From Paenibacillus sp. FSL K6-3182 (GTDB taxonomy: Bacteria; Bacillota; Bacilli; Paenibacillales; Paenibacillaceae): a stretch of 64,000 bases of DNA. Location: NCBI RefSeq assembly GCF_037976325.1, contig NZ_CP150265.1, positions 1,855,501 through 1,919,500 on the forward strand, written 5' to 3'. A program made the position numbers and the translations under genes. Position 1 is the first letter of the stretch; each line of letters starts with the position of its first letter. The notes below the pieces were generated by a model, which saw only the letters and a list, made by a program, of their open reading frames with translations, did not search any database and was not told the origin of the DNA. This document shows, piece after piece, positions 17,522 to 24,307 of the stretch.

Positions 17522-19834
17522 ATGAACGTGAGCAAGCTGCAAAACAGTGTACTTGGATATCCGCGTATCGGCGAAAATCGGGAATGGAAAAAAGCGCTTG
17601 AAGCTTTTTGGAAAGGTGATTTGGACGAAACGGTATTCCTTCAAACCCTTGAAAGTATTCGTCTTAACAACTTGAAGCTGCAAAAGGATAAAGGAATTTC
17701 TTTAATCCCTGTTAATGATTTTACGTTATATGATCAAATGCTGGATACTGCAGCGATGTTTGGCCTTGTGCCAGATCGTTTTTCCTATGATGGAGGTCCT
17801 GTTCCCGTACAGACCTACTACGCAATGGCGAGAGGGACACAGGAAGCACAAGCCTGCGAGATGACCAAATGGTTTAATACCAACTATCACTATATCGTGC
17901 CAGAACTTGCGGATGCAGCTCCGGTACTGACGGAAAACCGTCCGCTGATTGCGTACCGCGAAGCCAAAGAAAAGCTTGGTATTGAAGGTAAACCTGTCAT
18001 TATCGGTCTATACACCTTCCTCAAGCTGTCGAAGGGCTACGATGCCAAGCAGCTTCCGCAGCTCATTGAGCAGTTTATACCGCTTTATGCTCAGCTGCTT
18101 AAGGAGCTTGAGCAAGAAGGCGTACAATGGGTGCAAATCGATGAGCCCATCCTTGTTACCTCTATTTCTGAGGAAGAGATGCAATGGGTTGAATCGATTT
18201 ATGCAAGGCTGAACCAAGCAGCGCCAGCGCTTAACATAATGCTTCAAACGTATTTTGAGGCAGTTGAGCATTATGAAGCTGTAGTTGCTCTCCCGGTACA
18301 AGCGATCGGTTTGGATTTCGTTCATGGTTTGGAGCAAAACTTGAAGTCGCTTGAGCAATTTGGTTATCCGAAGGATAAGCTCGCTGGTATCGGACTTGTA
18401 GACGGACGCAACATTTGGCGCTCAGACTATAAGCAAAAGCTCGAATTGCTGCAAAGGATTTCGGCATACATTCCAGCTGAGCGCACGATCGTTCAATCGT
18501 CATGCAGCCTGCTGCATGTGCCGGTAACGGCAAAAAACGAAACCAATCTGCCAGTAGAGCTGCGTGAGGCGCTTGCATTCGCGGAAGAAAAGCTGGATGA
18601 AATTGTGTGGCTAAGTGAAACAGCGACAGTAAATGAGGCGGACATCTCAGAACTGCGCAAGCTTGAGCTTAAGCTTAACGGCGAGCGGATTCATCATTTA
18701 TCCATTTCTCCTGCCCGCAATCGTCAAGCTGCTGATGCAGCAGCGGTTGCGGCGCATCCTTCAACGAGGCAGAAGCCATTTGCGGAGAGACAAAAGCTGC
18801 AGCAGAAAAAGTGGAATTTGCCTTTCCTTCCAACAACGACCATCGGCAGCTTCCCGCAAACGCTGGATGTACGTCAAGCAAGGCAAAAATGGAGAAAAAA
18901 TGAGCTCAGCTCACAGGACTACGCTTCATTTATCAACGATAAAATTAAAAACTGGATTGAAATCCAAGAAGAGCTTAACATTGACGTCCTCGTTCACGGT
19001 GAATTTGAGCGTACGGACATGGTCGAATTTTTCGGAGAAAAGCTGGATGGGTTCGCATTTACAAAAGGCGGCTGGGTTCAATCGTATGGTTCCCGCTGCG
19101 TAAAGCCGCCGGTCATTTATGGCGATGTTGTATTTACTGAGCCAATGACAGTAACCGAAAGCGTGTATGCGCAGTCGCTGACAAGTCGTCCGGTAAAAGG
19201 GATGTTGACGGGTCCGATTACGATTTTGAACTGGTCATTTGTCCGCAACGATATCACACGGGAGCAGGTTGCATACCAAATTGCGCTTGCACTTTCAGAG
19301 GAAGTAAAGGCGCTTGAGACTGCAGGCATCGAAATGATTCAGGTTGATGAGCCAGCTTTGCGAGAAGGCTTGCCGCTTAAACGCAGTGATTGGGATGCTT
19401 ATTTAAAATGGGGCGTGCATGCCTTCCGTCTATCGACTTCAGCTGTGCGTGACACAACACAAATTCATACACATATGTGTTATTGTGAGTTCCATGATAT
19501 TATCGATTCCATTCTTGCGCTGGATGCGGATGTCATCTCCATTGAAACCTCGCGCAGCCATGGCGAGCTGATTCATAGCTTTGAGGAGAACACCTATGAC
19601 CAAGGCATCGGCTTAGGCGTTTACGATATTCACAGCCCGCGTGTACCGTCCGTGGAAGAAATGGTCAGCATGATCGAGCGCGCCATTAAAGTGCTCGATC
19701 CTACGCTCTTCTGGATTAATCCGGACTGCGGCTTGAAAACACGCGGAATGGAAGAAACGGTTGCTTCACTGCGCAACATGATGCTGGCTACTTACCAAGT
19801 CAGAGAGCAGCGTGCTGCATTAGCGAAGGTTTAA
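17522..19834 (+). CDS. metE: Cobalamin-independent methionine synthase
   Basis: Transfers a methyl group from 5-methyltetrahydropteroyl-triglutamate to homocysteine, the last step of methionine synthesis. Seen: the N-terminal GYPRIGENREWKKALE, an interdomain region, and a C-terminal barrel with TTTIGSFPQT, IQVDEPALREG and the zinc site (THMCYCEF with His and Cys, and NPDCGLKTR with the second Cys). It is 770 residues long, as expected. The start ATG 17522 follows AGGAGGAAAT. It is expressed behind the B12 riboswitch and terminated by a strong hairpin, so it is a single-gene unit. Confidence 0.96.
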   Translation: MNVSKLQNSVLGYPRIGENREWKKALEAFWKGDLDETVFLQTLESIRLNNLKLQKDKGISLIPVNDFTLYDQMLDTAAMFGLVPDRFSYDGGPVPVQTYYAMARGTQEAQACEMTKWFNTNYHYIVPELADAAPVLTENRPLIAYREAKEKLGIEGKPVIIGLYTFLKLSKGYDAKQLPQLIEQFIPLYAQLLKELEQEGVQWVQIDEPILVTSISEEEMQWVESIYARLNQAAPALNIMLQTYFEAVEHYEAVVALPVQAIGLDFVHGLEQNLKSLEQFGYPKDKLAGIGLVDGRNIWRSDYKQKLELLQRISAYIPAERTIVQSSCSLLHVPVTAKNETNLPVELREALAFAEEKLDEIVWLSETATVNEADISELRKLELKLNGERIHHLSISPARNRQAADAAAVAAHPSTRQKPFAERQKLQQKKWNLPFLPTTTIGSFPQTLDVRQARQKWRKNELSSQDYASFINDKIKNWIEIQEELNIDVLVHGEFERTDMVEFFGEKLDGFAFTKGGWVQSYGSRCVKPPVIYGDVVFTEPMTVTESVYAQSLTSRPVKGMLTGPITILNWSFVRNDITREQVAYQIALALSEEVKALETAGIEMIQVDEPALREGLPLKRSDWDAYLKWGVHAFRLSTSAVRDTTQIHTHMCYCEFHDIIDSILALDADVISIETSRSHGELIHSFEENTYDQGIGLGVYDIHSPRVPSVEEMVSMIERAIKVLDPTLFWINPDCGLKTRGMEETVASLRNMMLATYQVREQRAALAKV

Positions 19835-19848
19835 ATCCTAAATACAAT

Positions 19849-19894
19849 AAGACAGTCCAGAACTAGGTTATCTGTTCTGGACTGTCTTTTTTTT
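19849..19894 (+). terminator. Intrinsic terminator of metE
   Basis: AAGACAGTCCAGAAC pairs with GTTCTGGACTGTCTT, followed by a T run. The matching A-rich 5' flank means it may also serve the convergent minus-strand gene. Confidence 0.9.
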
Positions 19895-19907
19895 CTTATG
19901 AACGAAA

Positions 19908-20333
19908 TTAATCCAAAGAGATGTAGGAGACGGAACGTTGACGCAAAACAGACTCTTCATGGTCGTTGCTGTACGGGGCTGCATCGGCGGATTGTGCTAG
20001 GACATGCTTGACGGCGGAGACGAATAAGTCGAGAACGCGCCCATCCTGATCCGTTTTGTCATAATGATACTGGTTAAGAGGTGGTAGAGGAATGCTGCCG
20101 ATAAAAGACTGAAGCAGGTCGCTCCATCGTTCTAAGTCAAGGGGCTCTTCTGTGTCGCTGGCAAATAGTTCACTCCAGCCGAAGCCTTGATTGCTTGTTA
20201 AACGAAGACATACGCGATGGCCTGCAGAATCGACGGCAAGAGCAGGAATGACGAATAGCTCGATTCGTGTGACAGATAAATAAGGGGTCTGTTCCGTAAA
20301 AAGATGCAGATTTCGTGCACAATTTGTCAACAT
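19908..20333 (-). CDS. Unknown protein (GWSELF family) under a c-di-AMP riboswitch
   Basis: No family recognised with confidence. It is a soluble protein of about 141 residues with no signal peptide or membrane segment. Seen: RIELFVIPAL near residue 22, HRVCLRL, and GWSELF near residue 50. It aligns by eye with the minus-strand neighbour at 20545-20973 over most of its length (RVCLRL, GWSELF, WS.LL.FIG..PL, DLF..A, SYISL), so the two are paralogues. The IEL..IP / CLRL / GWSE pattern recalls the N-terminal capping domain of enolase-superfamily enzymes, but this is a weak impression. The start is placed at the ATG at 20333, eight bases behind AAAGGAG; another ATG at 20339 is too close. A c-di-AMP aptamer directly precedes it, pointing to potassium or osmotic homeostasis. 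Confidence 0.7.
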   Translation of the reverse strand: MLTNCARNLHLFTEQTPYLSVTRIELFVIPALAVDSAGHRVCLRLTSNQGFGWSELFASDTEEPLDLERWSDLLQSFIGSIPLPPLNQYHYDKTDQDGRVLDLFVSAVKHVLAQSADAAPYSNDHEESVLRQRSVSYISLD

Positions 20334-20350
20334 ATACATCTCTCCTTTAT

Positions 20351-20489
20351 TCGCTTACGAGGTTAGCTGTCGGATTCGGGCTAGAGAGAAAGCCCTACCA
20401 GGGTTACAAATCCCTGGATTCACCCCTTGCGAATCGATTTCGGTCGATCGCGATGGTTCCCCCGCTTTTTCATTCGAAAAATTCAGCGT
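20351..20489 (-). ncRNA. c-di-AMP riboswitch (ydaO/yuaA), minus strand
   Basis: Read on the minus strand, the stretch contains the conserved ydaO blocks in order: GCGGGGGAACC, GGGGTGAATC, GTAGGGCT, CCCGAATCCGACAGCTAAC and CTCGTAAGCG. CGCT at the 5' side pairs with AGCG at the 3' side as the closing stem. Only three or four bases separate that stem from the AAAGGAG ribosome site of the following gene, and no terminator lies between. Control at the level of translation is therefore likely. Confidence 0.92.
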
Positions 20490-20505
20490 AAATAGTTTAC
20501 TCTTA

Positions 20506-20534
20506 ATTATACCCTTCATTAGCGCATCTGTAAA
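20506..20534 (-). promoter_or_regulatory. Promoter of the minus-strand riboswitch transcript
   Basis: On the minus strand: TTTACA (20534-20529), 17 bases, perfect TATAAT (20511-20506). Transcription would start about ten bases before the aptamer, so the riboswitch and its gene form a separate unit from the upstream paralogue. Confidence 0.75.
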
Positions 20535-20544
20535 TCAGAAGTGC

Positions 20545-20973
20545 TTAAAATAACGATACATAGGAGATAGCTTGTTTAAATAAAGTATGCTCTTCACGGT
20601 CATATTCACAGTTTGGAAAAGAGTAATGATTGGATTCTATATGCAATGCAGCGGCTGCAAACAAATGATATATACGCTCGTCCTTCATCATTGGATCTGT
20701 TTGAAAAACAAAAGGTGACGCAAGAGGAAGTGTGCCGATGAACCTTAGCAGCATACTGCTCCATCTGATCCAGTCGCGAGGCTTCTCGGATTTTTTAATA
20801 AACAGCTCACTCCAGCCATGACCACCAGCAGTGGAGAGTCTTAGGCAAACACGGTAACCATTCGATTCAAGCATGGAAGCCGGCAGCACAAACATTTGAA
20901 TTCGTTTAATTTCAAACAAGGCAGCAGGATGATTATCCAAGCTTGGTAAGGGTACTTCAACTGGTGTAGACAT
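20545..20973 (-). CDS. Unknown protein, paralogue of the c-di-AMP-riboswitch gene
   Basis: Soluble protein of about 142 residues with no recognised domain. Seen: IKRIQMFVLPASM near residue 20, YRVCLRL, HGWSELF, then WSSMLLRFIGTLPLASP and a C-terminal AISYVSLF. The order and spacing match the gene at 19908-20333. Start ATG 20973 follows GAGGAGAG; a GTG at 21006 in the same frame lies upstream of that ribosome site and a TTG just before the ATG is also possible. Unlike its paralogue it has no recognisable c-di-AMP aptamer upstream. A TATAAT-like element on the minus strand at 21183-21188 might belong to its promoter. Confidence 0.65.
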   Translation of the reverse strand: MSTPVEVPLPSLDNHPAALFEIKRIQMFVLPASMLESNGYRVCLRLSTAGGHGWSELFIKKSEKPRDWIRWSSMLLRFIGTLPLASPFVFQTDPMMKDERIYHLFAAAALHIESNHYSFPNCEYDREEHTLFKQAISYVSLF

Positions 20974-21355
20974 CAATGAGATCTCTCCTCGATTTGAATA
21001 ATTCACCGATAATACTCAGCCATATTGGCTTGCCGTCTATGGTAAACCCGAAATGCAATATTGTAAAACTGTGGTATATCGTGAAAAGGCAGCCATATGC
21101 CATATTAAAAGAAATCCATTCGTTATGGCAGCAAAAAGATATTTATTCTTCGAAATACTCGTTTATTCTCTTCCATTCTCAATTATAGAGAAATCTGATT
21201 ATTCACGCATAAAATCGTTAGAAAGGGAATGAACACTATTTTTGAAAACAAGAGTAAAATTGAGAAATAGTGAGATATCGAGAGATCGAAATGAATGTAA
21301 GCGTTGCGAATCGCTCTGCAAGGCTGAAACTGGCTAAATTAGGTAGCAGGCTGCC
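20974..21355. other. Intergenic stretch without a recognisable gene
   Basis: About 380 bases between divergent units. It holds short inverted repeats (AGCC-N5-GGCT at 21019-21031, and GGCA / TGCC near 21090-21101) and is A/T rich in the middle. No RNA family was recognised and the open frames lack ribosome sites. Confidence 0.5.
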
Positions 21356-21384
21356 TTTACAGTATTTATAGCGAGGAGTAATAT
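21356..21384 (+). promoter_or_regulatory. Promoter of the kdp leader
   Basis: TTTACA (21356-21361), 17 bases, TAATAT (21379-21384). Transcription would begin about 30 bases before the first c-di-AMP aptamer. The -35 is identical to that of the divergent minus-strand riboswitch transcript. Confidence 0.6.
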
Positions 21385-21420
21385 TCGATACAGGATTTAT
21401 AAATAAGTTTCGATTTACTG

Positions 21421-21596
21421 ATCGCTGAGTTTCCGTGAAAGCGGAAGCGGGGGAACCAATAATGACGCGATGCGCCTGTTCGATGTGAGAGTCGAACAAA
21501 CGCAGAGCAGGGGTGAATCTTTGACAGGTGCCATGGATACCGGTCAAAGTAGGGCGACTCTCACCGCCCGAATCCGACAGCTAACCTCGTAAGCGT
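21421..21596 (+). ncRNA. c-di-AMP riboswitch 1 of tandem pair
   Basis: Conserved ydaO blocks in order: ATCGCTGAG, GCGGGGGAACC, GGGGTGAATC, GTAGGGC, CCCGAATCCGACAGCTAAC and CTCGTAAGCG. The variable hairpin in the first half is longer than in the other two copies, with TTCGA-rich arms near 21480-21497. Confidence 0.94.
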
Positions 21597-21639
21597 GGAC
21601 CGAGAGAGGAATGATGAAGCTTGTGATCGATTAACTTCG

Positions 21640-21673
21640 ACCGCAGAGTGTCATAGACCTCTGTGGTTTTTTG
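21640..21673 (+). terminator. Terminator of c-di-AMP riboswitch 1
   Basis: ACCGCAGAG (21640-21648) pairs over nine positions with CTCTGTGGT (21659-21667), followed by six T. The upstream AGAGG at 21605-21609 could pair with CCTCT inside the 3' arm as an alternative antiterminator. Confidence 0.85.
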
Positions 21674-21709
21674 TGCCCAAAAAAGCTTTATTTGCTACAA
21701 AATGTAAGA

Positions 21710-21859
21710 AAACGCTGAGTCCTGCAGCAGCAGGAACGGGGGAACCAACGAACGATTCGTGTGTAATCACGATTTCGCTTCATGGGGTGAATCGCTTGAA
21801 AATGATCAAGCGTAGGGCAACTCTCAAGGCCCGAATCCGACAGCTAACCTCGTAAGTGT
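21710..21859 (+). ncRNA. c-di-AMP riboswitch 2 of tandem pair
   Basis: Conserved ydaO blocks in order: ACGCTGAG, ACGGGGGAACC, GGGGTGAATC, CGTAGGGC, CCCGAATCCGACAGCTAAC and CTCGTAAGTGT. The closing stem ACGCT / AGTGT contains one G-U pair. Confidence 0.94.
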
Positions 21860-21886
21860 ACTCGAGAGAGGCAACAGCCATCGTGC

Positions 21887-21960
21887 TTCCCGCGGCTTAT
21901 TCTGCTGCGGGCAAAGAAGCCGCGGGAAAAGTTCCTCTTATCCCAAGGCTTCTTTTTTGT
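21887..21960 (+). terminator. Expression platform of riboswitch 2: exclusive hairpins
   Basis: TTCCCGCGGCTT (21887-21898) pairs perfectly with AAGCCGCGGGAA (21917-21928). The overlapping AAGAAGCC (21914-21921) pairs with GGCTTCTT (21947-21954), followed by T6. The two pairings exclude each other, as expected of an antiterminator and terminator. A further GGCAACA / TGTTGCC pair (21870-21876 and 21957-21963) could close a larger structure. Confidence 0.8.
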
Positions 21961-21991
21961 TGCCTTTTTTACCATATGGAGGAGAATTCGG

Positions 21992-22390
21992 TTGCAGGAA
22001 GAGCATATTATTGTTGCTGGTCTAAACGAGGCTGGCCAATCATTTATACGAACTTTACAGTTTCATCAATTTAAATTTATCGTTTTGACCAATAGCAAAC
22101 AGGAACAAAAACAGCTTCGCAAGCAGGGCATCAGCAATGTTTTGTATATCAATACGAATGATCGTCAAAGTTGGAATGTTCCTTCGATGAACATTAGCGA
22201 GGTATTTATATTCGAGAGCAGCTTGGCGCTTAGCTGCCGCTTTGTACAGTGCTGCAGAGCTTGGACCTCTAAGTCGATTTACGTCATTACACAGCAGTGG
22301 AATCCAAGGGCTATTTACAAGGGGCTCGGAGCGGATCATATCGTATTCTCTCATACCGGTGAAGTCGGTTTTCTATTAAGCAACAAATAA
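21992..22390 (+). CDS. RCK/TrkA-N-like Rossmann protein, first gene of kdp operon
   Basis: Soluble protein of 132 residues resembling the N-terminal NAD-binding (KTN/RCK) domain of potassium-channel and transporter regulators. Seen: a first beta strand and glycine loop, IIVAGLNEAGQSFI, at residues 6-19, a following strand KFIVLTNS, then alternating strands and helices (VLYIN, VFIFES, SIYVITQQ) as in a Rossmann fold. The glycine pattern is GLNEAG rather than the strict GxGxxG. It starts at TTG 21992, seven bases behind GGAGGAG. It lies downstream of both c-di-AMP riboswitches and upstream of kdpF, so it probably helps regulate the Kdp pump or senses nucleotide. This role is inferred. Confidence 0.6.
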   Translation: MQEEHIIVAGLNEAGQSFIRTLQFHQFKFIVLTNSKQEQKQLRKQGISNVLYINTNDRQSWNVPSMNISEVFIFESSLALSCRFVQCCRAWTSKSIYVITQQWNPRAIYKGLGADHIVFSHTGEVGFLLSNK

Positions 22391-22406
22391 TGCAGGAGGG
22401 GTTTAC

Positions 22407-22517
22407 ATGCAGGATTTTTATATGTTCGGGGCGTTGTTAGCTAGCTTCGGTTTATTTTACGGATTTTTAACTTGGTGCTCCAGTGTTATTGAGAAAACAG
22501 GGGGCGAGGGCCAATGA
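22407..22517 (+). CDS. Small membrane protein upstream of kdpF
   Basis: A 36-residue protein beginning MQDFYMFGALL, with one hydrophobic segment and a WCSSVIEKTGG tail. Start ATG 22407 lies behind GGAGGGG and the stop overlaps the kdpF start (ATGA). Short membrane proteins with a helix and a following Cys are often found just before kdpF in other bacteria. The function is unknown, but the ribosome site and translational coupling argue that it is real. Confidence 0.65.
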   Translation: MQDFYMFGALLASFGLFYGFLTWCSSVIEKTGGEGQ

Positions 22518-22591
22518 CTGTCATAGCGATAGTGGCTGTATTTGTTTTCGTTTATCTGATTTATGCGTTAATTCATCCGGAGAAGTTTTAA
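22514..22591 (+). CDS. kdpF: KdpF, small subunit of K+-transporting ATPase
   Basis: A 25-residue single-helix peptide, start MTVIAIVAVFVF and end LIHPEKF. The LIxPEKF ending is the KdpF hallmark. It stabilises the KdpABC complex in the membrane. It overlaps the preceding small gene by four bases and lies 18 bases before kdpA. Confidence 0.88.
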   Translation: MTVIAIVAVFVFVYLIYALIHPEKF

Positions 22592-22609
22592 TAGAGGGGG
22601 ATTTACAAG

Positions 22610-24289
22610 ATGGATATTTTACAATTGCTTATCGTCATTGCCGTTCTTGTATTGTTAGTTAAGCCGCTTGGTACTTACGTCTATCATGTGTTCTCAAATG
22701 AACACAATCGGTTAGACAAAGTATTCGGAGGGACGGAGCGATTTATATTTAAGCTTATTGGTCTCAAAAAAAGAGAGGGCATGAGCTGGAAGATATACGC
22801 ACTCAGCTTTGTTGCAACCAATTTAATTTTAGTTGCTTTCAGCTATTTGATATTGCGGTTCCAAAATGCACTGCCGTTTAATCCAAATGGCATGGCAGCC
22901 ATGGAGCCTACACTGACTTTCAATACAGTCATCAGCTTTATTACAAATACGAATCTTCAGCATTACAGCGGGGAAAGTGCCTTATCTTATTTCTCCCAAA
23001 TGGCGGTCATCATGATGATGATGTTCACGTCAGCGGCGACGGGCTTCTCGGTTGCCATCGCGTTTGTTCGTGGGATTACGAGTAAAGGAACGACGATCGG
23101 CAACTTTTTCGAGGATTTTGTAAAAGCACACACAAGAATTTTTCTTCCGATTTCCTTTATTATCACGCTAGTGCTTGTCGCTCTTCAGGTGCCGCAAACG
23201 CTTGATCCAACATTTACAATTAAAACGCTTGAGGGAGCCATGCAGCAAATTGCAATTGGTCCTGTAGCTTCGCTTGAATCCATCAAACATTTGGGCACAA
23301 ACGGCGGCGGTTTTTTTGGAGTGAACTCGGCTCATCCATTTGAAAACCCAAATCCATTAACGAATGTGATTCAAATCTTGTCGATGTGGGCGCTGCCGGC
23401 TTCACTGCCTTATGCATTTGGGCTTTTTGCTAAAAACAAAAAGCAGGGCTGGGTTGTATTCTCCGCCATGATGTGTCTGTTTCTAGTGTTTCTCAGCCTT
23501 GCTTACACATCGGAGAAAACAGGCAATCCTGCTATGAGCGCACTAGGAATCGACGCTACTCAAGGAAGCATGGAAGGCAAGGAAGTAAGGTTCGGTATCG
23601 CGCAATCGGCACTGTTCACAACGGTAACAGCCGCTGCGACAACGGGTACCGTCAACAATATGCATGACACGCTTACACCGCTTGGCGGCTTGGTCCCGCT
23701 TGCTGAAATGATGCTTAATGTCGTCTTTGGAGGCAAGGGAGTAGGGCTTATCAATATGCTCATGTACGCCATACTAGCTGTGTTTATATGCGGGCTGATG
23801 GTCGGGCGAACGCCAGAGTTTCTGGGACGAAAAGTAGAGCCGCGAGAAATGAAACTGATAGCGATAGCAATTCTAGTTCATCCCTTCATTATATTAGTGC
23901 CTACCGCCATTGCTTTTATGACGGATTTGGGTCACGGGGCGATAACGAATCCAGGGTTCCACGGCATTAGCCAGGTGCTTTACGAATATACGTCATCGGC
24001 AGCGAATAATGGCTCCGGCTTTGAGGGATTAGGCGACAATACGCCGTTCTGGAATATTAGTACTGGGCTAGTCATGCTGACCGGCCGTTATATTTCGATG
24101 ATTGCGATGCTTGCGGTTGCAGGATCTCTTGTTCGCAAGCAGCCTGTTCCAGAAACAATCGGGACGTTCCGTACAGATAATGGACTTTTCACTATATTAC
24201 TAATTGGTACTGTTCTTTTAATTGGTGCATTAACCTTCTTGCCGGTCATCGTGCTTGGGCCGGTTGCAGAATATTTGACACTCCGCTAA
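22610..24289 (+). CDS. kdpA: KdpA, K+-binding channel-like subunit
   Basis: Potassium-translocating subunit of the high-affinity KdpFABC pump, homologous to superfamily of K+ transporters with four pore repeats. Seen: about ten hydrophobic segments and selectivity-filter-like glycine motifs, including SAATGFSVAIAF, GTNGGGFFGVNSAHPFENP and SSAANNGSGFEGL. At 559 residues it has the standard length. Start ATG 22610 is behind GAGGGGG. It is controlled by the tandem c-di-AMP riboswitches: high c-di-AMP, a signal of ample potassium, should reduce expression. Confidence 0.95.
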   Translation: MDILQLLIVIAVLVLLVKPLGTYVYHVFSNEHNRLDKVFGGTERFIFKLIGLKKREGMSWKIYALSFVATNLILVAFSYLILRFQNALPFNPNGMAAMEPTLTFNTVISFITNTNLQHYSGESALSYFSQMAVIMMMMFTSAATGFSVAIAFVRGITSKGTTIGNFFEDFVKAHTRIFLPISFIITLVLVALQVPQTLDPTFTIKTLEGAMQQIAIGPVASLESIKHLGTNGGGFFGVNSAHPFENPNPLTNVIQILSMWALPASLPYAFGLFAKNKKQGWVVFSAMMCLFLVFLSLAYTSEKTGNPAMSALGIDATQGSMEGKEVRFGIAQSALFTTVTAAATTGTVNNMHDTLTPLGGLVPLAEMMLNVVFGGKGVGLINMLMYAILAVFICGLMVGRTPEFLGRKVEPREMKLIAIAILVHPFIILVPTAIAFMTDLGHGAITNPGFHGISQVLYEYTSSAANNGSGFEGLGDNTPFWNISTGLVMLTGRYISMIAMLAVAGSLVRKQPVPETIGTFRTDNGLFTILLIGTVLLIGALTFLPVIVLGPVAEYLTLR

Positions 24290-24307
24290 CGGATGAGGTG
24301 AACGATA

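Noticed and set aside
21000..21120. Minus-strand frame of about 48 codons overlapping the start of the gene at 20545-20973 (MAYGCLF to VYTS)
   Set aside because: No ribosome site and it overlaps the start of a better supported gene; probably chance.
21236..21547. Minus-strand frame of 103 codons in the kdp leader
   Set aside because: It is the antisense of the first c-di-AMP riboswitch and its promoter, with no ribosome site.
21595..22074. Two open frames of 86 and 72 codons through the kdp leader
   Set aside because: They cover the aptamers and terminators, lack ribosome sites and contain sequences fixed by RNA structure.
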